From Lachnospiraceae bacterium (GTDB lineage Bacteria > Bacillota > Clostridia > Lachnospirales > Lachnospiraceae): a DNA stretch of 64,000 bases. Made by a program: the position numbers and the translations under genes. The notes under the pieces are model-generated. The model was not told where the DNA came from and did not search any database. It worked only from the letters and a program-made list of their open reading frames with translations. Shown here one piece after another: positions 44,262 through 54,166 of the stretch (position 1 is the first letter of the stretch; each line of letters starts with the position of its first letter). The DNA lies in contig CABJAW010000003.1 in assembly GCA_902363665.1 (NCBI GenBank), positions 186,001 to 250,000 of the forward strand, read 5' to 3'.

Positions 44262-45530
44262 TTACATGCCAAGCTCTTCCGGTGCGGAAATCTTGCCAGT
44301 CACGGCAGAAGCAGCTGCGACTGCCGGGCTTGCAAGGTATACCTCAGAACCGACATGCCCCATACGTCCGACAAAATTCCTGTTTGTCGTGGAAATGCAG
44401 CGCTCTTTATCTGCCAGAATGCCCATATATCCACCAAGGCATGGTCCGCAGGTCGGTGTGCTGACAACTGCACCTGCCTCGATAAAGATTTTCAGAAGCC
44501 CCTCTTCCATCGCCTGCAGATAAATCGCCTGCGTTGCAGGGATTACGATGCAGCGGATGCCTTTCTTTACCTTACGTCCTTTCAGGATTGAAGCGGCAAC
44601 ACGCAGATCGTCGATGCGTCCATTGGTGCAGGAACCGATTACAGACTGATCGATGACGATATCCTCTTTGATCTCATCAATTGTCTTTGTATTTTCCGGG
44701 AGATGCGGGAACGCGATCGTCGGGCGAAGTGCGCCAAGATCAATCGTATATTCAGCATCATAAACAGCGTCCTCGTCTGCCTCGAAAATCTTGTATTCAC
44801 GTTTGGAATGTTCCTTCATGTATGCGATTGCCTTGTCGTCAACCGGGAAGATACCGTTCTTTCCGCCCGCCTCGATCGCCATGTTTGCAATTGTGAAACG
44901 ATCATCCATGGAAAGATTTGCTACTCCCTCTCCGGTGAACTCCATAGATTTATACAGTGCGCCATCTACGCCGATCATGCCGATGATGTGCAGGATCACA
45001 TCTTTTCCGCTAACCCATTTGGAAGGTTTGCCGATCAGATTGAATTTGATGGCAGACGGAACCTTGAACCATGCCTTTCCGGTTGCCATTCCTGCTGCCA
45101 TATCAGTGCTGCCGACGCCAGTGGAAAATGCGCCGAGTGCACCGTAGGTACATGTATGAGAATCAGCACCGATGATCACATCGCCGGCAACAGTCAGGCC
45201 TTTTTCCGGCAGAAGTGCGTGCTCAATTCCCATCTCGCCAACATCAAAATAATTTGTGATTTCATGCTTACATGCAAATTCGCGTACGCATTTGCAATGC
45301 TCTGCGGACTTGATATCCTTGTTTGGAATAAAATGATCCATGACAAGCGCGATCTTATCCTTATTAAATACATTTTTATTTTTAAATTTGTCCATCTCAT
45401 GAATGGCTACCGGTGACGTAATGTCATTTCCAAGGACAAGATCAAGATCAGCCTCGATCAGCTGTCCGGCCTGAACGGATTCCAGTCCGGCGGCAGCTGC
45501 AAGAATTTTCTGAGTCATTGTCATTCCCAT
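44262..45530 (-). CDS. leuC: 3-isopropylmalate dehydratase large subunit
   Basis: 422 residues, the short archaeal/clostridial type. Carries the three [4Fe-4S] ligand Cys: VIGSCTNGR and CGPCLGG. N-terminus [15 protein letters not shown] is characteristic. It begins 38 bases past a hairpin that separates it from ilvC, so leucine-specific genes may be expressed at a lower level than ilvNC. leuA and leuB are not in the window. Confidence 0.96.
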   Translation of the reverse strand: MGMTMTQKILAAAAGLESVQAGQLIEADLDLVLGNDITSPVAIHEMDKFKNKNVFNKDKIALVMDHFIPNKDIKSAEHCKCVREFACKHEITNYFDVGEMGIEHALLPEKGLTVAGDVIIGADSHTCTYGALGAFSTGVGSTDMAAGMATGKAWFKVPSAIKFNLIGKPSKWVSGKDVILHIIGMIGVDGALYKSMEFTGEGVANLSMDDRFTIANMAIEAGGKNGIFPVDDKAIAYMKEHSKREYKIFEADEDAVYDAEYTIDLGALRPTIAFPHLPENTKTIDEIKEDIVIDQSVIGSCTNGRIDDLRVAASILKGRKVKKGIRCIVIPATQAIYLQAMEEGLLKIFIEAGAVVSTPTCGPCLGGYMGILADKERCISTTNRNFVGRMGHVGSEVYLASPAVAAASAVTGKISAPEELGM

Positions 45531-45568
45531 AATTCTGTTTCCTCCTGGTGTAATCTGTTGTAGTGCTT

Positions 45569-45600
45569 AAAAATCCCCGGAACATTCGCCCGGGGATTTT
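45569..45600 (-). terminator. Hairpin between ilvC and leuC
   Basis: Arms AAAATCCCCGG / CCGGGGATTTT with a short loop and a T-run on the minus strand; classic terminator form. No promoter fits in the 38 bases left before leuC, so partial readthrough is needed for leuCD. Confidence 0.8.
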
Positions 45601-45639
45601 GGAAACGGGTATCGCCCGATTCAATATGCTGTTTCAGGA

Positions 45640-46680
<1,041 letters not shown>

Positions 46681-46837
46681 TTAAAATTTATAGCTGCAAT
46701 CCGGCCGTACCCCAGAATGTAATCTTTCCACAGGGGGCAGAAATCTGTTCTCCTATGTGTTCTACAGTCGGACAGTTACCAAATAAGTCATGGTTCAATA
46801 GCCAAAATGGATACCATAATCCATGTAATCTGTATTT

Positions 46838-46946
46838 GATCAAAGCGGATATTCGCAATCCGCTTCGCTGCTTGTAGGATCATTATGGATCCTTCCTTAT
46901 GATATTTCATAATCGAGTAGCTGCTTCGCAGCTTGACTCGGTTAAA
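46838..46946. repeat. Longest copy of the dispersed multi-hairpin repeat
   Basis: About 109 bases directly below the ilvN stop. Read on the minus strand it contains, in order, AACCGAGT / ACTCGATT arms enclosing AGCTGCGAAGCAGCT, the block ATGAAATATCATAAGG, a GGATC/GATCC hairpin, and AAGCGGAT / ATCCGCTT. Other copies in the window hold subsets of these modules. Confidence 0.7.
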
Positions 46947-47444
46947 TCAGAGATAACGGATATCCTCTGCGCCTCTGGAAAGACCGGTAATTCCGGTACG
47001 CGCCAGCTCAAGAATCTCATAGCCGCGCAGAAGTTCCACGAACGCGTCCAGCTTTGACTGCTGGCCGGTCAGCTCGATGATCAGAGAATCCTTTCCGACA
47101 TCGATGATGTTGCCTCGGAATACATTTGCAATTGCGATAATGGACTGCCGATCTGCCGCGTCCGCACGTACCTTTACAAGTACAAGCTCTCTGTTTACGC
47201 TGCTCTCCTCTTCCAGTACCTTTATATCTACAACGTCGATCAGCTTTGCAAGCTGCTTGACGATCTGATCCAGAATCTGCTCATCCCCTCTGGCTACAAC
47301 GGTCATACGGGAATATCTTGGATCGGCTGTCTCGCCAACGGTAAGGCTGTCAATGTTATAACCACGGCGGCTGAAAAGTCCCGCTACACGGCTGAGCACA
47401 CCGGAAGTGTTGTCAACCAGTAATGATAAAACTCTTTTTTTCAT
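46947..47444 (-). CDS. ilvN: Acetolactate synthase small (regulatory) subunit
   Basis: 165 residues: N-terminal ACT domain (about 2-78, opening RVLSLLVDNTSGVLSRVAGL) that binds valine, and a C-terminal ALS_ss domain with FRGNIIDVG. Stimulates and feedback-inhibits the catalytic subunit. The catalytic subunit gene ilvB is not in the window. Directly behind a strong sigma-A promoter with only about 30 bases of leader, so no T-box controls it here. Confidence 0.96.
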   Translation of the reverse strand: MKKRVLSLLVDNTSGVLSRVAGLFSRRGYNIDSLTVGETADPRYSRMTVVARGDEQILDQIVKQLAKLIDVVDIKVLEEESSVNRELVLVKVRADAADRQSIIAIANVFRGNIIDVGKDSLIIELTGQQSKLDAFVELLRGYEILELARTGITGLSRGAEDIRYL

Positions 47445-47478
47445 ATGCCTTTACTCCTGCCTTAAAAACTTTCTAACT

Positions 47479-47507
47479 ATTCTACCAATGATTCCTTTTT
47501 TTGTCAA
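47479..47507 (-). promoter_or_regulatory. Promoter of ilvN-ilvC
   Basis: TTGACA (47502-47507) and TAGAAT (47479-47484), spacing 17: a near-consensus promoter 35 bases ahead of ilvN. Confidence 0.85.
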
Positions 47508-47588
47508 TGCTCAGATTTCCGTGCACAAAGAACAAATTTCCGCATATGGAAAACGGATGCCACGGCAAAGACCTGTTTTCGTGAAAAA

Positions 47589-47637
47589 AAACCAGGAAAA
47601 AGCGCTCACGGTATGCGTCAAACTTTCTCCTGGTTTA
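47589..47637 (-). terminator. Terminator of the amidase gene
   Basis: Arms AAACCAGGAAAAAG / CTTTCTCCTGGTTT, then a T-run on the minus strand; 40 bases after the amidase stop and ahead of the ilvN promoter. Confidence 0.8.
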
Positions 47638-47676
47638 TCAGAGCGGCAGATAATACCGCTCCACTCCAATCACTTA

Positions 47677-49269
47677 TTATTTGTTAAAGTAGGATGCGAT
47701 GGCAGAGGCTGCCGCTTCTGCCATTTTTACTTTATTTTTATTGTAGAACGTAATGTCGTCCCTGTCATCGATAAATGCAGTTTCGAGCAGACCATAGGAA
47801 ACGCCCTTTCCCTGACATGTTTTTGCATTGAACAGGCCGGAGGAAGTAAAGATCCCATTTCCTCTTCCCCAGATTGGAAAACCGGTACGTGAAATTGCTT
47901 TTACAATCTGCTGGTCAATGGCAGTATTTTTCTTGGCTGAATTGACATACATGCCAACTCCCTTGTATTGACCATCTCCCTTCGAATCTTTCGCAGAATA
48001 ACCTGTCGCGTTGAAATGAACTTCCAGAATATAATCGTAATCCGTCAGCTTCGGAACAGGTCCGCTCTTTTTACCTGACATAACCTGATACAAATCATAA
48101 TTCTGATTGTAAAGTGTGACATTGATGGTTGGATAAGCCGCAAGTTTCTGCTTGATCAGAGAAGCAAATTCCCGTGTAAGAAGATATTCATAATATGTTT
48201 TGGATCCATATATGCCAACTGCCCCGGCATCCCCCTGCCCGTGGCCGGACAAAATAAGAACTTTTGCCTTTGCTGTATTTGTCGGAAGTTTCTCTGCCAC
48301 GCCATCCGCACCGATTTTCACGCCATCCACCGTCGTACTGCGAGCCATTTTTCCATCTGTTCCAAAGTAGTAAACTTTGCCGCCGATCGTCTGCCAGCCT
48401 GTCTGTAGCACACCATCTTTCATATAATATCTTCTGTTACCGGAAAGATTAAGCCAGCGCGTCTGTGTCTGCTGAACACCGTCCGCATGGAAGTAGTAGA
48501 GTTTACCGCCGATTGTTCGAACACCCGTTGCTTTTCGACCGCTTATGTAATAGTAGGTTTTCCCGTTCAATGTCTGCCAGCCCGTCGCTTTTTTCTGCCG
48601 TTCCCCGGCTTCGTTCACGATATAGCCGTCTGGTGTAATTGTAGAACGGAGCATTTTTCCGTCTGCGTCAACATAGTGATCATCAATCCAGCAGCTTTTC
48701 TGTAAAATGCCATCCTGTGCAAAATAATAACGCGCACCTTCGATGGTCTTCCATCCGGTCATTGCCCGTCCTCTTACACCGAGTTTTTTTCCATTACTGA
48801 AAAAGTAAGTGTTCCCATTGTACTCTTTCCAGCCGACTGCTACCGTTCCATTTTCCTGAAACAGAAAATAGTAATTGGTATCTGCCTTGCAAAATCCCGT
48901 ATACATTCCACCGCGAACACCAAACCTTCCATTTTTCCGGAAAAAATAGTTGTTTCCGTAGAGGGTTTTCCAGCCGGTCTGCAGTTCTCCGTCTTTATTA
49001 AAGAAAAATGTGGAGGAGCCAATTTTATAAAACCCGGTGACCCGGCTTCCAATCGGAGCTTTTCCCTGTGCTTTGATCCGAAAATAGTAATCGTGGCCAT
49101 CTATCGTATGCCAGCCGATTGCAAGTCTTCCGGCATCGTTGTAATAAACGTAGTGTGTTCCGGTCTGAACCCATCCTTTCTTTGTGGCAGCCTGCACAGA
49201 CCCGGACATCAAAAATAAGCTGAAGATCAGCGCAAGCAAAAACAGTACTTTCCCTTTTTTCCCTTTCAT
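47677..49269 (-). CDS. Secreted N-acetylmuramoyl-L-alanine amidase with cell-wall-binding repeats
   Basis: 530 residues from the ATG at 49269 (GGGAG upstream; longer frame rejected). Signal peptide to about residue 32 (VQA). About a dozen 20-residue choline-binding-type repeats of the GWQTLNGKTYYY kind fill 35-330. The C-terminal Amidase_3 domain (about 340-530) has the zinc site: His in SGHGQGD, Glu in TYYEYLLTRE, His in EVHFNATGY, and the catalytic Glu in GLLETAFIDD. It cuts the amide bond between MurNAc and L-Ala. Likely a vegetative wall hydrolase that holds to wall polymers. Confidence 0.92.
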   Translation of the reverse strand: MKGKKGKVLFLLALIFSLFLMSGSVQAATKKGWVQTGTHYVYYNDAGRLAIGWHTIDGHDYYFRIKAQGKAPIGSRVTGFYKIGSSTFFFNKDGELQTGWKTLYGNNYFFRKNGRFGVRGGMYTGFCKADTNYYFLFQENGTVAVGWKEYNGNTYFFSNGKKLGVRGRAMTGWKTIEGARYYFAQDGILQKSCWIDDHYVDADGKMLRSTITPDGYIVNEAGERQKKATGWQTLNGKTYYYISGRKATGVRTIGGKLYYFHADGVQQTQTRWLNLSGNRRYYMKDGVLQTGWQTIGGKVYYFGTDGKMARSTTVDGVKIGADGVAEKLPTNTAKAKVLILSGHGQGDAGAVGIYGSKTYYEYLLTREFASLIKQKLAAYPTINVTLYNQNYDLYQVMSGKKSGPVPKLTDYDYILEVHFNATGYSAKDSKGDGQYKGVGMYVNSAKKNTAIDQQIVKAISRTGFPIWGRGNGIFTSSGLFNAKTCQGKGVSYGLLETAFIDDRDDITFYNKNKVKMAEAAASAIASYFNK

Positions 49270-49382
49270 AGATCGTTCTCCCTGTCTCCTTTTTTTGCTG
49301 TGAATCATAATTCCGGGCAAAGCTTTTTCTATTTTTCCCGGACAGTATACCGCCGCACCACGGCTGGTACCGGATGCGGCGA

Positions 49383-49436
49383 TTTAACCGAGTCAAGCAG
49401 CAAAGCGGATTGCGAATATCCGCTTTGATTCAAAGA
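49383..49436. repeat. Compact copy of the dispersed repeat
   Basis: TTTAACCGAGTCAAGCAGC followed directly by the perfect AAAGCGGAT / ATCCGCTTT hairpin, equal to the 46838-46946 copy with its middle 60 bases missing. It lies between the CBS gene end and the amidase start. Confidence 0.65.
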
Positions 49437-49458
49437 ATAGCATAGCCATTTCAATTTT

Positions 49459-49872
49459 TCAAGCGTTTTGCTCTTTGTATTTGTTATAAAAATACTCAAT
49501 GATACTTTTTCTCGTAATGATGCCAATGAAGATGCCGTTGTCATCAACGACCGGCACAAAATTCTGGTTCAGCGAAGTCATCACAAGATCTTCGATGTTG
49601 CAGTTTACATTGACCGGCTGATTATCCCTCTTTCTTTTGATCCGCCGAAGGCTGATCTCTTCTGCGTCGTGAATATCATGAAAATCACGGCCTGCCAGTT
49701 CCCACAGAATGTCTCCCTCCGTCAGTGTTCCGACATAGGCTCCCTCCCGGCTGATGATAGGCACCGCCCCATATTTATGGTACTCCATTTTTTCTATCGC
49801 CTGGCGCATCGTGTAATCATCATAGAGATACATGACTTCACTCTTTGGCACCAGATAAAACAATATGTTCAT
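49459..49872 (-). CDS. CBS domain pair protein
   Basis: 137 residues from the ATG at 49872, with AGGAAGG upstream; the frame extends six codons further without benefit. Two CBS motifs (about 8-65 and 75-137) form a Bateman module that binds adenosyl ligands; GAVPIISREGAYVGTLTEGD and FVPVVDDNGIFIGIITRKS are the typical strands. No catalytic domain is attached, so it is probably a nucleotide sensor. An independent gene with its own promoter. Confidence 0.9.
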   Translation of the reverse strand: MNILFYLVPKSEVMYLYDDYTMRQAIEKMEYHKYGAVPIISREGAYVGTLTEGDILWELAGRDFHDIHDAEEISLRRIKRKRDNQPVNVNCNIEDLVMTSLNQNFVPVVDDNGIFIGIITRKSIIEYFYNKYKEQNA

Positions 49873-49949
49873 ACATCTTCCTTCCTGCATCTTTTCTGCA
49901 TTGTATTTTTCTGCTTATTTTGTGCATGTTGTTCTTTCTGACCGCGTTA

Positions 49950-49978
49950 ATTTTATCACAAGTGGAAATTATATGCAA
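49950..49978 (-). promoter_or_regulatory. Promoter of the CBS domain gene
   Basis: TTGCAT (49973-49978) and TAAAAT (49950-49955), spacing 17; leader of about 70 bases. Confidence 0.6.
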
Positions 49979-50066
49979 GAAAGCGGGGTGTTTTTATACT
50001 TTTTTAACTAAATCAGAAAAATCCGACACCTTTGATTACAGACAAAAGTGTCAGATCTCTCTTGGT

Positions 50067-51155
50067 TTATTTTTCCTCTGCCGGAATAATCTGCAGTGTT
50101 TTATCGTAATGGTTCAGAATTTCGGCTCCGTCTTCGGTCACGAGCACCAGATCCTCGATCCGCACACCCACATCACCCGGAAGATAGATTCCAGGCTCGA
50201 TTGAGAACGTCATTCCAGGCTTTGCAACCGCTTCATTTGCAGCGGATACATCCCCTTTTTCATGAACCTCCTGTCCAATGAAGTGGCCAAGACGATGCGT
50301 GAAATATGGTCCATATCCAGCCTCTGTAATGACGGATCTTGCTGCATGATCAATCTCGCACAGCTTCACACCCGGACGGATCATTGCCTCAGCTGCTGCC
50401 TGTGCGCGACGGACCGTCTCATAAACCTTCTCATGCTCCGGGCTGACCTCACCATAGAAAAACGTTCTCGTCATATCAGAGCAATAGCCGTCTTTTTTAC
50501 AGCCGACATCAAACAGAACACAGTCCCCTTTTTTCAGTACCGTGCGGTCCGGACCGTGATGTCCGTTTGCAGCATTCCCACCAAAGCCGACGAGCGGCTC
50601 AAATGAGTGTCCCTGTGCACCGAGTTTTTTGTAAATTGCTTCCATCTGATCAGCAATCTCAAGCTCCGTTACGCCTTCATGGATCAGCTTTTTAAATTCT
50701 GCCATTGCCGCATCATTGATTCTGGAGGCCTCTTTCATTTTTTCCTGTTCTTCTGCATCCTTGCATGCACGGTTATCATCCACACAGTCAGATGCATTCA
50801 CGTATTTCGGAGCCGCATTTAAATCAAACAGGCGAAGCAGAAAACGGGCAGCCATGCATTTATCAATGCCAAGCGGACTTTCATGATCGATGTACTGATT
50901 CAGAAGAGCCGATCCGTCCTCTCCGTCTGAATACCACAAAATCTCAACATCAGATACATCATTTAAAGTAAACAGACGGTTTGCCACAAGCTTGTGGTTT
51001 CCGTCCGTTCGAAGATAAAGCGCCCAGAAACGCTCAATCGGATCTTCGTAATGAACCGCAAGGTACGCGATGGATACCGGATCGGTAATGATCATCTGGG
51101 TCAGACCTATCTCTTTCATTTTCTCCAGAACTTTGTTAATTCTTTCTTCTTTCAT
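50067..51155 (-). CDS. Xaa-Pro aminopeptidase/dipeptidase, M24 family
   Basis: 362 residues: N-terminal creatinase-like domain (1-130) and C-terminal pita-bread metallopeptidase. Metal ligands: Asp in LFDVGCKKDG, Asp in CSDMTRTFF, His in GHFIGQEVHE, Glu in SIEPGIYLP and Glu in VRIEDLVLV, all intact. Removes N-terminal residues before proline or splits X-Pro dipeptides. It follows metI by 34 bases and is probably in the metNI transcript. Confidence 0.93.
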   Translation of the reverse strand: MKEERINKVLEKMKEIGLTQMIITDPVSIAYLAVHYEDPIERFWALYLRTDGNHKLVANRLFTLNDVSDVEILWYSDGEDGSALLNQYIDHESPLGIDKCMAARFLLRLFDLNAAPKYVNASDCVDDNRACKDAEEQEKMKEASRINDAAMAEFKKLIHEGVTELEIADQMEAIYKKLGAQGHSFEPLVGFGGNAANGHHGPDRTVLKKGDCVLFDVGCKKDGYCSDMTRTFFYGEVSPEHEKVYETVRRAQAAAEAMIRPGVKLCEIDHAARSVITEAGYGPYFTHRLGHFIGQEVHEKGDVSAANEAVAKPGMTFSIEPGIYLPGDVGVRIEDLVLVTEDGAEILNHYDKTLQIIPAEEK

Positions 51156-51189
51156 ATTTTTCCGCTGCTTTCACAGCCCCTCCTTTTTT

Positions 51190-51876
51190 TCAGGAACGTC
51201 TTCTGTCCAGCTTTTTGGACAGCATCATACCGATGCTCTGCAGAATCTGTACCAGAAGTACCAGTACGATAATAGTAATAAACATCACATCCGTCTGATA
51301 ACGGTAATAGCCGTACCGGATTGCAATGTCTCCCAGTCCGCCGCCTCCGACTGCACCGGCCATTGCAGAGTAGCCAAGGATCGTACCGGTTGCGATCGTA
51401 ACGCCGACCAGCAAAGAGGTGCGCGCTTCGACAAGCAGGACACTCCAGATAATGCGGCCGACACTAGCCCCCATCGACTGTGCCGCCTCGATAACCCCGC
51501 GGTCTACTTCCTTTAAGGAAGACTCCACCATTCGTGCGATAAACGGTGCTGCCGCGATCGTCAGCGGAACGATGGTTGCAGTCGAACCATAGCTTTTTCC
51601 GACAATTGCCTTCGTGATCGGAATAACCAGGATCAGAAGAATCAGAAACGGAATACTGCGGGCAATATTGACCACGACATCTAGTATTTTGTAAATTATA
51701 TCATACGCTCTCTGCGCGCCTTTGGAGTGCGGACGAATGCCTTCTTTATCTGTCACCATAAGAAGAATGCCCATCGGCAGACCGAACAGATAACCAAAGA
51801 ACGTGGCAAACAGTGTCATATATAGCGTATCTCTGGTGCCTTCCACCAGCATCTTTATCATTTCACTATCCAACAT
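51190..51876 (-). CDS. metI: Methionine ABC transporter permease
   Basis: 228 residues from the ATG at 51876, ten bases inside the end of metN. Five membrane helices; the MetI signature is the segment GTRDTLYMTLFATFFGYLFG and the coupling EAA loop IEAAQSMGASVGRIIWSVLL. The AGAVGGGGLGDIAIRYGY block is a hallmark. Imports methionine (D- and L-) with MetN and MetQ. Confidence 0.95.
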   Translation of the reverse strand: MLDSEMIKMLVEGTRDTLYMTLFATFFGYLFGLPMGILLMVTDKEGIRPHSKGAQRAYDIIYKILDVVVNIARSIPFLILLILVIPITKAIVGKSYGSTATIVPLTIAAAPFIARMVESSLKEVDRGVIEAAQSMGASVGRIIWSVLLVEARTSLLVGVTIATGTILGYSAMAGAVGGGGLGDIAIRYGYYRYQTDVMFITIIVLVLLVQILQSIGMMLSKKLDRRRS

Positions 51877-52876
51877 AATGATCGAGCACCTCCACGCCAA
51901 GATTTTTCTCTTTGAGATCGGCAATCATCCGCTGCGCCGTCTCCTGCATTTCCGGAAGCTGCAGAATCATTTCTCCCTCTGCATTTCCGCCGATATTCCG
52001 TGTGTTCGCATACAGAATATTGACCGGCGTCTTGTACTCCAGTACAAGATTTCCGATAACCGGTTCAAAAGAAGACTGACCGGAAAATGTAATCCGGATG
52101 ACTTTCTCCCCCTTCATCCGCTCGATCTGCTCCGTGCCTGTGAGAATCAGCTTGCGCGCTGCTTCCGTCTTCGGAGAGCGGAACAGTTCCTGCACCGTGC
52201 CGCTTTCAGCAAGTGTTCCATGATCCAGAACCGCAACATGATGGCAGATTTCCTGCACGACTGCCATCTCATGTGTGATCACGACAATCGTAATCCCGTA
52301 CGCTTCATTGATACTTTTCAGCAGGCCAAGGATTGACTTTGTGGTCTGCGGATCAAGTGCACTTGTCGCTTCATCACACAGCAGGATCTTCGGATTGTTC
52401 GCAAGTACCCTCGCGATCGCAACTCTCTGCTTCTGTCCGCCGGAAAGCTGCGCAGGATAGGCGTTCGCTTTATCCTCCAGACCAACCGTCCGCAGAAGTT
52501 CCATGGCACGTTCTTTCGCTTTTGCACCTTTTACACCGGTAATCTTCATCGGAAAGCAGACGTTGTCAAGCACTGTCTTCTGCATCAGAAGGTTGAAATG
52601 CTGAAAGATCATGCCGATATCCCGCCGCATCAGACGCAGTTCTTTATCGGACAATTTTGTCAGATTCTTGCCGTCTACAATCACATCACCGGAAGTCGGC
52701 TGTTCCAGCAGGTTCAGGCAGCGTACCAGTGTACTTTTGCCCGCGCCGGACAAACCGATGATTCCAAAAATATCGCCGCGTTCGATATCGAAACTGATAT
52801 CCTTTGCCGCGTCGACCACATTTCCCTTTACCTGAAAGGTCTTACATAAATGTTGTACCTGAATAATTGGATCCAT
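51866..52876 (-). CDS. metN: Methionine ABC transporter ATPase with NIL domain
   Basis: 336 residues from the ATG at 52876 (GGGAGAG upstream). ABC domain (1-245): Walker A GLSGAGKSTLVR, signature LSGGQKQRVAIARVL, Walker B LLCDEATSALDP. The C-terminal NIL domain (about 265-336) senses methionine and inhibits transport. Transcribed with metI from a promoter that lies past the metQ terminator. Confidence 0.96.
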   Translation of the reverse strand: MDPIIQVQHLCKTFQVKGNVVDAAKDISFDIERGDIFGIIGLSGAGKSTLVRCLNLLEQPTSGDVIVDGKNLTKLSDKELRLMRRDIGMIFQHFNLLMQKTVLDNVCFPMKITGVKGAKAKERAMELLRTVGLEDKANAYPAQLSGGQKQRVAIARVLANNPKILLCDEATSALDPQTTKSILGLLKSINEAYGITIVVITHEMAVVQEICHHVAVLDHGTLAESGTVQELFRSPKTEAARKLILTGTEQIERMKGEKVIRITFSGQSSFEPVIGNLVLEYKTPVNILYANTRNIGGNAEGEMILQLPEMQETAQRMIADLKEKNLGVEVLDHYVG

Positions 52877-52982
52877 ACGTTTCTCTCCCGTTATTTTTCT
52901 TTCGGGAGCGTGTATCAGACACACACCCGAATTATTTTACGGCTGTCAGCGAAAAATAGCCGTTTCATAATCATCTTCTGCT

Positions 52983-53011
52983 ATCTTACCGTGTTTTCTT
53001 CGTCATGTAAA
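52983..53011 (-). promoter_or_regulatory. Promoter of metN-metI
   Basis: TTTACA (53006-53011) and TAAGAT (52983-52988), spacing 17. The leader of about 100 bases to metN contains an ACGGCT/AGCCGT hairpin; no SAM riboswitch features were found. Confidence 0.6.
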
Positions 53012-53037
53012 GCAGATTTGATGAAACAATGAGAAAG

Positions 53038-53076
53038 AACCCGGTATACTCCGTCTGACGGAAATATACCGGGTTT
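53038..53076 (-). terminator. Terminator between metQ and metN
   Basis: Arms AACCCGGTATA / TATACCGGGTT, plus inner CCGTC/GACGG, a strong 16-bp class hairpin. It uncouples the binding-protein gene from the transporter core genes. Confidence 0.8.
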
Positions 53077-53093
53077 CTGTAATAAACTCTTTA

Positions 53094-53978
53094 TTACTCG
53101 GTAACGGCTTCTGTTGCTGCCTCAGTCACAGCTTCTGTTGCTGCCTCGGTATCTGCCTCTGCAGCTCCATCCTCAAACGGGATTACAGCTCCGTCGTAGG
53201 TCTCTGTGATGTAGTTCTTGATCTCATCAGATTTCAGTACAGAAACCAGAGCCTTAATCTTGTCGCTGTTTTCATTTCCTTCTTTTACTGCAATGACATT
53301 TACATAGGTCTTTGCAGCCTCAGAATCAGAAGTCTCATATGCGATTGCATCCTTTGCTACAGAAAAGCCAGCCTGAAGTGCATAATTTCCGTTTAATACG
53401 ACAAATGCAACTTCATCTTTCACACGCGGTACCTGCGCAGCTTCCAGTTCCTGAATCTCTACATTGTGCGGATTTTCTTCGATGTCTTTTACGGTAGCAG
53501 TAAGTCCTGCATCCTCTTTCAGCTTAATGACACCGTTTGCCTCAAGCAGCAGCAGTGCACGTGCTTCGTTTGTCGTATCATTCGGAACTGCGATCGTATC
53601 GCCGTCTTCAAGCTCATCAAGTGTGCTCTTTGTTCCCGGATAGATACCGAACGGCTCATAGTGGATGCCGCCCGCATTTACCAGATGTGTTCCCTGCTCC
53701 TCGTTAAAATTCTCCAGATACGGAATATGCTGGAAGTAGTTTGCGTCAAAATCACCACTTTCAACAACAAGATTCGGCTGAACGTAATCATCAAATACGG
53801 TAACCTCCAGATCCCAGCCCTGTTCCTCCAGAAGCGGTTTTGCCTGCTCCAGGATCTCTGCATGCGGTGTCGCTGACGCTGCTACGGTGATCGTCTTATC
53901 TTCCTCCGCGAATGCCCCAACGGAAAGTGCAGATACTGCAAGTGCCAGTGATAAACCAAAAGAAACTAACTTTTTCAT
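53094..53978 (-). CDS. metQ: MetQ-type methionine-binding protein (NLPA family) with Thr/Glu/Ala tail and no lipobox
   Basis: 294 residues. Signal peptide to AFA at about residue 24, then EEDKTITVAASATPHAEIL, the family start of the mature domain. MetQ proteins are normally lipoproteins, but no Cys is present here at the cleavage site (AFAEED). The C-terminus carries an added tail of about 20 residues, TEAATEAVTEAATEAVTE, the same type of repeat as in the BMP lipoprotein linker. DGDTIAVPNDTTNEARAL and YFQHIPYLENF match MetQ. First of the met transport genes, with own promoter and terminator. Confidence 0.93.
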   Translation of the reverse strand: MKKLVSFGLSLALAVSALSVGAFAEEDKTITVAASATPHAEILEQAKPLLEEQGWDLEVTVFDDYVQPNLVVESGDFDANYFQHIPYLENFNEEQGTHLVNAGGIHYEPFGIYPGTKSTLDELEDGDTIAVPNDTTNEARALLLLEANGVIKLKEDAGLTATVKDIEENPHNVEIQELEAAQVPRVKDEVAFVVLNGNYALQAGFSVAKDAIAYETSDSEAAKTYVNVIAVKEGNENSDKIKALVSVLKSDEIKNYITETYDGAVIPFEDGAAEADTEAATEAVTEAATEAVTE

Positions 53979-54040
53979 AATGAAATCCTCCTGTCCTCTT
54001 CTTCCTTGTATTTTCCTGAAACTCTATTGGATTGGTATGA

Positions 54041-54069
54041 ATAATACCAGACGGCAGAGCGTTTGTCAA
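54041..54069 (-). promoter_or_regulatory. Promoter of metQ
   Basis: TTGACA (54064-54069) and TATTAT (54041-54046), spacing 17; near-consensus. About 60 bases of leader, with AGGAGG ahead of metQ. Confidence 0.8.
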
Positions 54070-54166
54070 TGAATCTGCGGAAAGTGGCTTATTGGAAAAA
54101 AGACAGGTTCGTTATAGGTTTTTCTTATAGCATGGATTGATGTGTTTATTAAACGCTTTCTATCCC

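Noticed and set aside
47445..47588. T-box ahead of ilvN
   Set aside because: No AGGGTGG-type box; the promoter is only 35 bases ahead of the gene.
53979..54166. SAM riboswitch ahead of metQ
   Set aside because: The promoter leaves only about 60 bases of leader, too little for the aptamer, and no conserved SAM-I core was seen.
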